DNA of 64,000 nucleotides from Phanerodontia chrysosporium. Its lineage: Eukaryota; Basidiomycota; Agaricomycetes; Polyporales; Phanerochaetaceae. Under the pieces are notes generated by a model, which saw only the letters and a program-made list of their open reading frames with translations, had not been told where the DNA came from and did no database searches. Position 1 is the first letter of the stretch. Every line of letters begins with the position of its first letter. The position numbers and the translations under genes were made by a program. The stretch is taken from contig MJGA01000008.1 in assembly GCA_001910725.1 (NCBI GenBank), positions 868,001 to 932,000 on the forward strand. Reading direction: 5' to 3'. This document shows positions 30,900 to 41,789 of this stretch, in pieces.

Positions 30900-31342
30900 T
30901 ATCAGAACCGGTCTCTGGACGGGTTCTGCGCAGACAGGGGGCCGCTGACTCCGGTCAGCGCGCGCAGCGAGGCCTGTAAGCGGACGCTTAGTCCAGTAAA
31001 CTCAGAGGGAAAATAGTCTCTATTAATGTACCTGTAAGCGGACGCTTAGTCCAGTAACTAATACACATATTAGTACGCTACTGGGGGCTACAGGCACAAG
31101 GGGAAGACGCACACTCAGAGGGAAAATAGTCTCTGAGTGTCGAGAAAGGGCTGTGGAATGTATATAAAGGAGAGGGGACGATTATCTAATCTCAAACTGT
31201 ATAGATTTTACCAGGGATGGGAGCTGTGGCGGCAGCCACGATCGCCCGAAGGCGTTTTGCTTCCGCGCCACACGGCGGACGGACGTCGGCGCTTGCGCGA
31301 ATCCGCCGCGAGTCCGGCGCGAGTCCGCGCGTCACTTCGACA
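30900..31342 (-). repeat. 5' LTR of copia K (443 bp)
   Basis: Begins TGTCGAAGTG on minus and ends GGTTCTGATA, followed directly by the primer site. The CA end has mutated to TA in both copies, so this was already so in the master copy. Confidence 0.95.
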
Positions 31343-31565
31343 AGTTATGCTACATTCAGATATATTATATCACCTCTGTTAAGTTCTACAGCAAGCCTTG
31401 ACAGCAGTGACACATTTATTGACTTTGAATTCAATGATGGTGGTACTGAATCAGATAGCAATTATGCAAGTGCCAGCAGTGACTTTACACAGTGATTGGA
31501 TCTACAAGAGTTAGAGGGTAATAATGAAGAGTCAATAAAAGGCAACGAGCCAGATGACATACCTG
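31343..31565 (+). other. Unknown ancestral ORF, segment 2
   Basis: Continues segment 1 with STASLDSSDTFIDFEFNDGG and DSNYASASSDFTQ (acidic, Ser-rich), a stop, then LDLQELEGNNEESIKGNEPDDIP up to the solo LTR. No domain recognised. Confidence 0.45.
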
Positions 31566-31855
31566 TGTTCGATGTAAGAGGTAAACTTGACTACAGGAGT
31601 ACTCTGAATCACACTGGTGGTAGTGGATGAGCAACTGAAGGGCTCAGGCACTACTCCCAGGGTTGATATACTATTCTACAAATCAGAGTATCAACTATGG
31701 ACAAAAGAGCAAAGGCAAAAAGAGACAAAGGAAGGAGTACAAAGCAAGTCCTTTGTCAGTGGCCCATGAGGGCCACTGCACCTGGCCACTGCACTGGGCC
31801 ACTGGGTGCCACTGAGGGCAAAGAAGTGATTGCATTACATAGAACACAACTAACA
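31566..31855 (-). repeat. Solo LTR, copia C family (290 bp)
   Basis: Full-length family LTR (TGTTAG..GAACA on minus). Flanks share CCTG (left ACCTG, right CCTGA), consistent with a 5-bp duplication that has lost one base. Confidence 0.85.
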
Positions 31856-32064
31856 CCTGAACTAAAATCTACAATGGATACTTCTTATAAGGTAAAAGGC
31901 AGTGCAGAAGTGTACTATGTATCATGCCCCTCTCAATTGCATTAGATGTCAGAAGAAGAGTCAGCTGGAGATGAAGACAATGAGCCAGGACCCATACTCG
32001 TTAATGAGGATTCGCACATACCTGACAATAGTTCTCCTGGATGAAGCTTATGGGAGCTCATTAT
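31856..32064 (+). other. Unknown ancestral ORF, segment 3
   Basis: Continues with ELKSTMDTSYKVKGSAEVYYVS, then a stop and an acidic run EEESAGDEDNEPGP. Ends at the gypsy D LTR. Confidence 0.4.
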
Positions 32065-32401
32065 TGTAAAAATCAGAGTATATAGATTGAAGACTTGAGC
32101 GCAGGCCTCAAGTATAGCTTGAATACAGAAGACTTGGACACAGACTCCAAGTGTAGCGATGGATAACCAGATGAGAGTACAAGAGAAGAAACTAAAGAAA
32201 AGAATACAGAGAGGTAGTCCTTATATACTCTAACCCAGGCCTGCAACCAGGAGAGAACAACGAGGCATAGGCTACCAGTCAGTGTGAGTTATAATGAATC
32301 AAGGGATGAAATATGATGAAGGAAAGAGTGAAACATGTAAGAGAAAAGACAGGATTAAATAAATCAGCATAGCCTTGCACAGCCATATCCCAACTGTAAC
32401 A
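32065..32401 (-). repeat. 3' LTR of gypsy D (337 bp)
   Basis: Aligns end to end with 37567-37903 with scattered, mostly transition differences. Confidence 0.92.
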
Positions 32402-32489
32402 TTACATCTCTGTCCACAGCTGAACTCTGTTGAGACTGACTTACTGCATAATACACTCCGAAGGCAGATCAGGGTCTGTCAAAGCGGAA

Positions 32490-33779
32490 CCATTGTAAGA
32501 AGTTATATCTCAAGGTGTATACGGAGGTGGAATAATGGTGGATTCATCATTGTAGATATGGACACGATGATTGCGATGATGTTGACGATGAGATGAGGTA
32601 TTTGCATTGCTGCTGGGTAATACCTGGTTGAACGACCATTCCCGAATGGGGTGAGTCTCCCAATAGAGAGGAGCCCAGACCCTCTGATTGTACTGAGGGT
32701 GATGAGGAAGGGGTTCAGTGTAGTGGACTGTTTGGGAGCAAAAGTGGAGTCGTTCGCCATATTGCACATGTCCAATATTTGGATCGAAGTACATGTTCCA
32801 GACTCTATCTACCATCTCCACGATGTGGTCGTCTTGCTCAGCAAGAGTGGTGATGAGAAGTTCTTGCTCTCGTTGAGCATCGAAGAGGTGATCGACTTGG
32901 TCGCGGATTCGTCGGGCCATTCAAACGAGGCGTGGGGTGACTGTGGAGTTGAGCTGGTGAATGAGGTCACTGACGATGTCTTGGGCATTGTCGGTGACGC
33001 CTTGGACGTGGGTGGTGGCAAGAGTGTAGTTTGCAAATATCGCGCAGGTAGTCATTGCTCCCTCTTGGAATGTTGTGGAGCGGAGTGCATTTCGTGTGAT
33101 AGGATAGTACTGGATGTTGTTGAGGTGCTCTCAGAATCGTGGCCAGTTGCGTTCTGCAGTCAGCTCTTCTTTGTAGGCATGATTGGTGAAATGCCTGATG
33201 GTGACGTTATTCCAGTCCCTTTCTCTATGTTGTCTTCTAAGCCCTTTGTGCAAGTCTCCTTTGACGTACCAGGGTCAATCTTCGACGAAGGTGTCAGAGT
33301 TAGAGATTGCCGGCTCTTGATCTTTATCTGGGGACCCTTTAGTATTAGGGTTTTGGGCGTTTGGCTCTGGGGTGGTTCTTCTCGGATAAGTTCTTCATCA
33401 GCGTCTTCTCTCCTATCTTCTTCGGCTAGGCAGAGGGCCTCGGGAAGAGACAATCCGATAAGTTCTCGAATTTGTTCTTGAGCCTCCCACGTGGCAATTT
33501 GTTGTTCAACTTCATCGTCGAGGGCAAGCTGGAATTTGGTGCACCATTCGAGGATGATCTTCCAGAGGTCGTTTCACTCGTTGTGAATAGAATTGTTGTT
33601 GAGCCAGTCGTTAATGGTGATGTCAATGTTGTGAGTAAAAATGTGGTCAGTGAAGTCATCTGGAAGGAGTTAGCAGAGGGCGTTGAGTTGGTCGTCATTG
33701 GTAATGGGGATGGTGTCACTGCCCATAAGGATAGCGAGGGCCTGGATGCGCTGGTAGATGGAGAAGAAGTTGGTTGACA
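32490..33779 (-). pseudogene. gypsy D ORF3: counterpart of gypsy B ORF3
   Basis: ATG at 33779 (MSTNFFSIYQRIQALAILMGS..). The frame passes a TAA and a TGA in the first 60 codons, then LPEALCLAEEDRREDADEEL and a basic/Ser-rich middle. After a frame change comes a long helical part (TLATTHVQGVTDNAQDIV.., then RRIRDQVDHLFDAQREQELL, IVEMVDRVWNMYF). Layout and the final VW-containing helix parallel gypsy B ORF3 (about 430 against 390 codons). No membrane segment. Unknown accessory protein in the position of env. Confidence 0.55.
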
Positions 33780-33849
33780 TTGTGAAGAGTTTGTAGAGGC
33801 GGTTGTGCTTGTAGATGATGTGGTAGAGTGAAGTTGCTGCTGACCTTAA

Positions 33850-34331
33850 AGTCTGGGGTGTCTGCTTTTATATTCTTCGAGTAGCTCCTTGGCATTCTCG
33901 AAATGAGACTCTGGTTCCCATGAGTTCTCCGCCGTTGGTTGGTCTTTCTACCTGATGAGGTAACGTCTCCTGTTATCTCAAGGATGATCTGTCAGAATGG
34001 CTTCGACTTTGTACTCCTCGTGTCCATTGATAAGGTCAGGAGGGGAGTTTAGGAAGTTCTTCCCATGCTGCGGTGTTTCATGATACAAAGATGGAAGCGA
34101 AGCATGTACCATGGGATAAATCTTCATGGTCTTGGGAAGCACTAACTTATACACAAAGTGTGATAAAACTTTGGCTATCTTGAAGGGTTCATACCTCTTG
34201 GAAGCTAGTTTTTTAAAGGGGTAACCATCGTCATGATAAGTCATTTCCAACCAGACCTTCTGACCTTCTTTGAATGGTTGGAAGTGTCGGCAGATCCAAG
34301 TAGCCATTTGTGCTGTGGCATAATCTAGCAT
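33850..34331 (-). pseudogene. gypsy D integrase C-terminus and chromodomain
   Basis: Minus strand. FKEGQKVWLEMTYHDDGYPFKKLASKRYEPFKIAKVL (GPY/F-type C-terminal integrase part) leads to VHASLPSLYHE. The chromodomain YKVEAILTDHP..RRYLIR.K, NSWEPESHFENAKELLEEYK is at 34020-33860, with TGA stops at two expected positions. Close to the chromodomain of gypsy B. Confidence 0.85.
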
Positions 34332-34699
34332 GGCTCCTACTTCTTTTTGTGCACATTGTCACTTTCTGAACCATTCTTGAATAGAAGAGACTTTGGACTT
34401 GGTGAACTGTGTGAGTAACACCATTGGATGGAACCTGTACATAAGGAAGAAGGAAGAGTGGTGAGTTGCCGAGTGCTCCCTATTGTTGAAGGTAAACTCC
34501 ATATTCGTTACAAAGTCCGCTCAGTCATGCAGGTGGTTGAAGCAGAAGATTCGCAGGTAGGATTCAATTTCACGGTTTACGCGTTCTGTTTCACCATCGG
34601 TTTGAGGGTAATATGATGTACTCAGCCGTTGCTATTTCGGTGAGTCTTCATAGTTCCCACATGACTTGCGAGTCGAATTGTGACCCTCTATCTGATAGG

Positions 34700-35110
34700 A
34701 ATATATTGGGCATTCCAAAGCAATGGAAAACTTGATTATGGTAGTTCATGGTGATCGTTATCACATCGATTTTTTCGGTGCAAGAGATAAGGATTACCCC
34801 CGTTCGTAAAATCGTGGTCGACCATGACCATCAGAGCTGAATAACCACAGAACACATGGGAATGGGTGATGAAGTCATAGGTGATAAAGGCAAAAGGGCG
34901 AGATCGATATGTGGCTTTGATCAGTTTTAGTGGTGGCTTCGTGGGGTGCGTGTTGACCTTCATCTGTTGGCAAGTAGCACATCCTTGTATGTATGGAGTG
35001 ACAAAGGAGCACATTCCTGGCCAATAGAAGTCCCGATCAATGAGTTTGGCTATCTTGTATTTTCCTGGATGGCCTGTTATAGGGGAATCATAGTAAAGGT
35101 GTGTCATTTG
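34700..35110 (-). pseudogene. gypsy D integrase core
   Basis: The H2C2 zinc domain ([21 protein letters not shown], 35100-34960) is followed by FITYDFITHSHVFCGYSALMVMVDHDF (first catalytic Asp). The frame is lost near 34800, and the rest of the core (34690-34340) is decayed but continues in other frames. Confidence 0.85.
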
Positions 35111-35388
35111 TCATTAAAGTTGAAGATCAGACAAGACATAGCATTTATTCCGATAGAAGACAAGGTCATCTTCAAATGACCAGTCGTCTCGGGTAGTTCA
35201 CCCAGGGAAAGGAAGGTGAATGCTGTTTAGTGCTGCGATAACTGTGTTGGCAAAAGGGTCATCTTCTGTGAGTCGTCAAATGTCTCTTCGGAGGTAGTCG
35301 TCGAATGGGTGATGCATAGGGGGATTAAATTGTCGGTACTTGTGAGGAGGTCTATTGCCATATGCAAAGACTGCATACGAGTGATTTA

Positions 35389-35678
35389 TGTTCAATGTAG
35401 GAGCTAAACTTGACTACAGAAGTGCCCTGAATCACACTGGTGGTAGTGGGTGAGCAACTGAAGAGCTCAGGCACTACCCTCAGGGTTTATATACTATTCT
35501 ACAAGTCGAAGTCTTAACTAAGGACAAAGGAACGAAAGTGAAAAGAGACAAAGGAAGAAGTACAAAGCAAGTCCTGTCAGGGCCACTGCACATGGTCAAT
35601 GCACCTGGCCACTGCACTGGGCCACTGAGTGCCACTGAGGGCAGAGGAGTGGTTGCATCACAAAGGACACAATCAACA
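35389..35678 (-). repeat. Solo LTR, copia C family (290 bp)
   Basis: Perfect ATTTA duplication (35384-35388, 35679-35683). Complete TGTTGATTGTG...CATTGAACA on minus. It defines the true family LTR length. Confidence 0.92.
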
Positions 35679-35683
35679 ATTTA

Positions 35684-36690
<1,007 letters not shown>

Positions 36691-37535
36691 TTGGTGGGAA
36701 ACTTGGAGGCTTTGGCTTTAAAGTACATTTCGCATTGGTGAACGAAGTCGCAAGCCTTTTTGGCCTCTCCAGTGAATTCTTCTGGGGGTGTTATCTGTTC
36801 GTCTTGTGGTACGGGGGCCTATATTGCCACTGTAAAGGCAGCTAAGACGTTTTGGTCAAGGTTGGATGGGGGTTGCAGTCCGTTGCCTTCTCCACTTGGA
36901 GGATTACCTCCTTCTCCTCGTGGAGGATTACCTCCTCATCCTACTGAGGGGTTGCTTCCGCTTCCTTGACCAAGGTTTCCGTAGTGTGTGAACTATGTTT
37001 CCCTTGAGTGTGCTGCCTGGTTTATGGCTTGTTGGAATAATGTGACGGATATACAATTGGGGTTTTTCTGAAATCCAACCCGTTGTGCCACTGCTGTGAA
37101 TAACTGTTTGACAGGTAAGTCATCGAGGTTTTGTATTGTGTTCGTCTCTTGGTGTGTCTCGGTTTCCAGCTGTGTTTTGATGGCCATTTCGGATTGCGTG
37201 GAGTGAGTGGATGATTGTGTTTCTTTGTCTTCATTGTGTACTCTTGCCTCCTGTTCATCAGAGTATTTTTTATATTCATCGATGCTGCGGAATCTGCTGA
37301 TTTGCTGTTCTGTCAGTTGTTCATGATCTTCTTCAGAGATTTTGTCTTCAAGTGCTGTATTGAGATATCTCCAAGGGCACGGTTGTACTTGACACTTAGT
37401 CCACTGAAGTCTGTCGCGTTCGTTCTTTCCCCAGTACTTGTCCTTGGTCTGTTTCCTATGAAATACATGTGCGTAGCTGGCGCATGCTAGCTTGTCCATG
37501 TTGACTGCAATACTCTGAGCTTGGGCCTTAGGCAA
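36691..37535 (-). pseudogene. gypsy D Gag, N-terminal half with CPWR module
   Basis: ATG at 37535 (MPKAQAQSIAVNMDKLACASY..). Module HVFHRKQTKDKYWGKNERD then WTKCQVQPCPWRYL (residues about 23-57). An acidic/Gln-rich part stops at about 36990. A Gly/Pro repeat (GGNPPRGEGGNPPSGEG, about 36930-36880) leads to EEFTGEAKKACDFVHQCEMYFKAKASKFPTNES, where the deletion joins RT. Confidence 0.8.
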
Positions 37536-37554
37536 ACCAGCTGGTGTGTGTGAG

Positions 37555-37564
37555 AGCTTTTCCT
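37555..37564 (-). promoter_or_regulatory. Putative self-primer binding site of gypsy D
   Basis: Two bases inside the LTR, minus-strand AGGAAAAGCT pairs with AGCTTCTCCT of the LTR RNA start at 9 of 10 positions. The mismatch fits one transition. Confidence 0.5.
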
Positions 37565-37566
37565 AA

Positions 37567-37903
37567 TGTAAGAGTCAGAGTATGTAGATTGAAGACTTGA
37601 GCGCAGGCCTCAAGTATAGCTTGAATACAGAAAACTTGGACACAGACTCCAAATGTAGCGATGGATAATCAGACAAGAGTACAAGAGGAGAAGCTAAAGA
37701 AAAGAATACAAAGAGGTAGTCCTTATATACTTTAATCCAGGTCTGCAACCAGGAGGGAACAATGAGGCATAGACTACCAGTCAGTGTGAGTTATGATGAA
37801 TCAAGGGAGGAAACGTGATGAAGGAAAGAGTGAAACATGTAAGAGAAAAGAGAGGATTAAATAAATCAGCATAGCCTTGCATAGCCATATCCCAACTGTA
37901 ACA
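37567..37903 (-). repeat. 5' LTR of gypsy D (337 bp)
   Basis: TGTTACAGTTGGG...GACTCTTACA on minus. TATATAAG box (complement 37722-37729). Predicted RNA start region AGCTTCTCCT (complement 37686-37695) 34 nt further on. Confidence 0.92.
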
Positions 37904-38985
37904 AGTATTGAAACTGTGCAGAACTCTGTAAATAAGGTTCTAAATTAACAGTCAGTAAATTTATCAGACATGAAATGATGCGCACACACCTTGAAAGTAT
38001 AGCATGGCATAAAGACCATAAAAGAGCAGCAGTGTCAAGGAAAGACCTGCTGTGTTACCTTGCTTGCCACTGAATGTGCTACATAGGCTGATTGACCTAG
38101 AGAGTACACAGTCTAGTGAGGTATCCAATAGAAGATACGCTGATGAGACTATGAAAAATGTACCTCTAGGAGAAGCAAATAGTCTGCACGATATTGCAAT
38201 AAATACTGACACTGTCTTCACTGAGAATGAGACACCTAGACCACAGAAGAATGTATTCATTGTTCAGGTCATAGAAAGGAGGGTTAGCAGAAGGGACAAG
38301 GTAAATAAAGGAAGAAAAGATGCATCAGATGGATGCATCATGTCCATGATCACAAACCTGTCAGGGTAAGATAGGGGACTCTAGAAAATGTGAGGGTAGA
38401 GAAAGATCTGTGCGTAAAGAAAAAGGGTAGAAATAAGGAGAGAATGGAGGACAATGTTGGAGAAGCAGATCAGTCGAATAGTGAAGCTGGTAATGATAAA
38501 AATGACTCACCTACAGCCTCTCAAATGGTGAGTGCTACTTCCAATGATGAGACCTCAGACAGTGGATCTGAGGTAAATTTGTGGCAAATAATTCATGATG
38601 AGTACAATGGCAAACATAAAAAAGTAAGATGGAGTCAATGTACTATTGAAAAATGTCTTGCCTGGCATTTTAGACATGAGCTGAAGGAGATCGATAAAGT
38701 AAGAAACACGAAGGTTATTCATGTGATCTGGTTTATTGACTGGCTGATAATATTCACGTACACTGCAAAAATCATCACAATTAGGTATAATGTACACTTG
38801 CACAAGATTCTGGAAAGAGACTCACCTTTTAATTGAGGCTGAGTATCACAAGCTCAAAGTCTTAGAAAAGGACTGACATATTTTTGTGGCACTGCACCAA
38901 TCCACAGGTAGGTGTTATCATGCATTAGAAGTGTTTGACACAAGATAGGGATAAAATGAGCTTGAGTCCCTGCTATATCAGCAGG
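37904..38985 (+). other. Unassigned sequence with two open frames (105 and 148 codons)
   Basis: Frames 38052-38369 and 38390-38836 are in phase-adjacent plus order, acidic and Ser/Asn-rich. The second holds WQIIHDEYNGKHKKVRWSQC and TIEKCLAWHFR, whose C-x4-C plus aromatic pattern resembles the Gag module of gypsy B/D and copia K. It may be the gag start of an older element or a host gene from which the module came. No other domain is seen. Confidence 0.4.
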
Positions 38986-39873
38986 TGTGGAAAGACATGT
39001 CCAAATCTAAAGATCTCAGAAGGTGTGGGAATATGCATCTATATTGGGAAACAGTAGAAAAGAAGAGTGAAAGGGGCATGCTTAGGCTTGGAAGACCTAG
39101 GAAAAGGTAAGAAGTAGCTGGAACATGGTGGAAAGGTGAAGAATAGTGTGGAATCTGCTGGAATATTCTGGCAGAAGGGCCCAGACTTGGACTCAGCACT
39201 CAGAATTCAGGAACTTTGGGGAGAGAACATTGCAGAAGGACATGGAACTTTATAGAATACTCTAGAATACTCCTAGTTTAAGGGGTATATAAACTCCACC
39301 CCTTGTATTCTTACTCAGAGGAGCCTCTTGACACTAGACTGCTATTTAGTTTATTCCTCCCTTTACGTCTTTTACTCTTTGCTGTGTATTGTAGCACAGC
39401 TGCTACAATGCCACTGGTGTTCTATGTTTATGTCATTATTAAGATCACTTTAGTCTGGCTCGTGCCCAGTGTCGAGTACTTTGTTGTATGTCATATGTTG
39501 GGTGGGAACATTCTAGTCTGGCTCTACCACTGGTGTCGAGTGTTTGCCCTTCGTCCTTTCTCTTACGCTCTAGTCTGGCCTTTACCCAGTGTCGAGTGTT
39601 CTACGTTGTTTGTGTTCATACCTTACGTTGTTGTTGTTTGTATACACCTTGCTAGGCTCTCGCTGATGCAAAGTGTACCCTTTTACCTTTGTTGCCTGTA
39701 CGTGCTCTAGTCTGGCTTGTACGTGGTGTCGAGTACGCTTTTGTGTTTGACATTCACGGTCTTTGATGGACTTTTTTTGTATTTACAGTTATACGTCTTT
39801 TTGGTGTTACTGGTTGTTTGGTTGTTTGTTGCACACTGGACTCTTTTATGATGTTTCTCAGTGGGTTGTAACA
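38986..39873 (+). repeat. LTR of gypsy-type element L (888 bp), with tandem repeats
   Basis: TGTGGAAAGAC...GTTGTAACA with TATATAAA at 39286. Outer and inner flanks do not match (GCAGG/TTCTG), so this is an LTR with adjacent internal sequence rather than a solo LTR. The part after the TATA box carries a repeated TAGTCTGGC...GTGTCGAG unit. The interior to the right is soon lost. Confidence 0.6.
39451..39733 (+). repeat. Four-copy TAGTCTGGC/GTGTCGAG repeat inside LTR L
   Basis: TAGTCTGGC at 39451, 39514, 39571 and 39708 is followed each time by GTGTCGAG 18-19 nt later. Unit spacing is 63, 57 and 137 bp. The last interval holds a decayed copy near 39650. The spacer between the two motifs varies. 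It lies in the transcribed part of the LTR. Confidence 0.85.
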
Positions 39874-40199
39874 TTCTGGCTACCTCTCATTATCCTCTGG
39901 GTCTATTTATAGAATAGCATGTGAATTGATCTAACCCTACCCCCTATTAAAGATGAACCCATTCCCTTTACACCTCCAACCTCTACCTTTTCAACACACA
40001 CCTTTGCAGTCTACTCTTGTCCCCAACGAATACCTGAGGCACAAGCCAACCTAGAACTGGTCCATCCAACTTGGTTCCTTAATTTGACTCACTTTCTTCA
40101 AGGAGGAGTTAAAAGTGGAATCAACCACGACATCGCCCTCAAGTTCGAAGTATCGTTCCTACCTCCCAGAGTTTGAACCCTTTGCCTGATTGTTGTTGC
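39874..40199 (+). other. Leader or gag start of element L, decayed
   Basis: GGCTACCTCT (39878-39887) pairs, with one bulged base, with AGAGGAGCC (39317-39325) 31 nt after the TATA box, a weaker version of the self-primer layout. A frame from ATG 39952 (MNPFPLHLQPLPFQHT..) has stops. Ends where minus-strand gag H begins. Confidence 0.35.
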
Positions 40200-41248
40200 C
40201 ATTGGACTTGGCAGTTTGGCAGCCATTACCACTACTCGATGCATTGTTTAAACTGCCTTCAGAGTTGTTACTCTAGGCGCCAGAATTCTGTGATGAGCTG
40301 GCTTTCAGCTAAGATCCCCTTTCATGGCGAATTTTTTCTGGTGCTTTTAGTATTGCCAGTTATAGAGCTGAAACATTTTCCACATTTCGACCAGCATTTT
40401 AGACTTGTCAGATGGTGATTCAGAGATCTTGTCCTTGAGCTGGGCTGGAAGACCCTTATAGAGCAAGAAGCACAAGGCCAGCTTGCTCCACTGGATTTGA
40501 GATGTTAACCTATTGAACTCAGCAAGGTACTTTGTGCACAGTTTATTGTCGCGCATGGTTAGTGTCTGGAGTTTGGACTTCGCATCACCCTCTGGATCAA
40601 AAACTCCGAAATTTGACTAAAGTTCCTCTATGAAAATGTCCCAGTTATCAATCCCATCCAAATCTTCACCTTCTATGATGGCTGGTTTAAACCAGTCCAA
40701 TGCAGTACCTTGAGGTACGAGAGAGTGAAGCTGACCTTGTTCTGACCCCAGGACAAACTCTGGGCATCGGTCTGGAAGGCCAGTTGACATTGAAGCAGAA
40801 AGGTGTTGAGCTTCTGTGGATAGGAGCCATTGAATGGGTTGGGCTTCCGGACCTTCACAGAGCAGGGTGGAGGACAAGAGGATGTCTTATGAGTTAATTA
40901 CTCCAGCACCTCCACTAACTGGACTACGTCTAATGGCAGAGCTTCGTCGTTCCATGGCTTTGTATGTCAGAAGCCAAAACGTACCTGGGAGCTTTCTCTA
41001 CTCCTTCTGCAATCCTGGAACAGATTGTTCGGGAATTCGTGGGGCATTTGGAACTCTGAAACGGAGGGTTTTTTTGGAGTCCTGATTTTTCTGGCTGTGG
41101 CTCAGCAGCCTCAGGTTCCTCATTCAGATCTAATTCTTTGAACCAGTCTTCATCAGGGGTTGTGTACTGGTGTGAGGTACATTATTGCCGCTGGACATTA
41201 ATGTGTCCATATACTTGCTGAAAGGTACTCGTGCAGTGTCGAGATGTA
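40200..41248 (-). pseudogene. gypsy H Gag (broken)
   Basis: Minus strand. KPNPFNGSYPQKLNTFLLQCQLAFQTDA (about 40850-40770), LKGTALDWFKPAIIEGEDLD, LTMRDNKLCTKYLAEFNRLTSQIQW (40560-40490), ALCFLLYKGLPAQLKDKISE and a short tail. This is the standard Ty3/gypsy Gag capsid core. Two frame changes and a stop at 40617. Nothing downstream of Gag remains. The left end joins element L near 40200. Confidence 0.85.
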
Positions 41249-41259
41249 GTTCGGATATA
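41249..41259 (-). promoter_or_regulatory. Putative self-primer binding site of gypsy H
   Basis: Minus-strand ATATCCGAACT, two bases inside the LTR, is perfectly complementary (11/11) to AGTTCGGATAT (complement 41494-41504), which lies 32 nt after the TATATAAG box (complement 41529-41536). Confidence 0.68.
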
Positions 41260-41261
41260 CT

Positions 41262-41789
41262 GTCAAGGTATGTGCTAGAGGTCGGGTTGGAGGACAGAGA
41301 CAGAGTTTGGGGAGGCAGAAGTTAGAGGTCAGATGGCAGTTGGCTTCAGTCTTGAAGGGCTGTGCCCTTGGCGGTCTGTGTTGCCTAGATTTTAGAGTCA
41401 GAGATACAGAGAAGTGGTAAGGTTCGGACTCACACAAAGATTGCGAGAAGTGATTAAGCAGAGTGTCAAGAAGGTACAAGGGAACTTAAGTCAATATCCG
41501 AACTGAAGTTACAAGTACTAGTGTGGGGCTTATATACTACTGAGTTTGGAGTTTATGGAAATGAGTGGAGATGTACAAAACATATCATACTATTAATCTG
41601 AGAATGTCTCAGAAATGAAAGGAGTAAAGGTTTGCGAGATGGTGAGAGCATGTAGTGAAGAAAGCCCATAGCAACTGCTGAAGTTCACAACTCTGAATAT
41701 TCCAGGGAACTCCTTGTACATCTACAACTTTCCTTGAGCTCTGGCATTCTCTATGAGTGGAGATGACTCAGAGTTTTGGCACCATGACA
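41262..41789 (-). repeat. 5' LTR of gypsy H (528 bp)
   Basis: TGTCATGG...CCTTGACA on minus, followed by primer site and gag. The family also occurs as the solo LTR at 15534-16050. Confidence 0.85.

Larger units (their letters stand above)
27852..31342 (-). mobile_element. Non-autonomous Ty1/copia element K: Gag and protease only, very young
   Basis: Two 443-bp LTRs look identical base for base and lie inside a perfect AGTTA duplication (27847-27851, 31343-31347). The minus strand has the half-tRNA primer site, then Gag and protease frames and a Pro/Asp-rich tail, then the polypurine tract GAGGGGGAG. There is no integrase, RT or RNase H in the 2.6-kb interior. The interior is G/C-rich (unlike its A/T-rich surroundings). 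It must have been copied in trans by another element. Confidence 0.92.

Noticed and set aside
31137..31382. 81-codon ORF repeated almost exactly at 28089-28346
   Set aside because: Both copies lie in the LTRs of copia K; the identity reflects the LTR pair, not a gene family.
39303..39710. 135-codon hydrophobic ORF, looking like a membrane protein
   Set aside because: It lies entirely in LTR L across the repeated TAGTCTGGC units; hydrophobicity comes from T-rich sequence.
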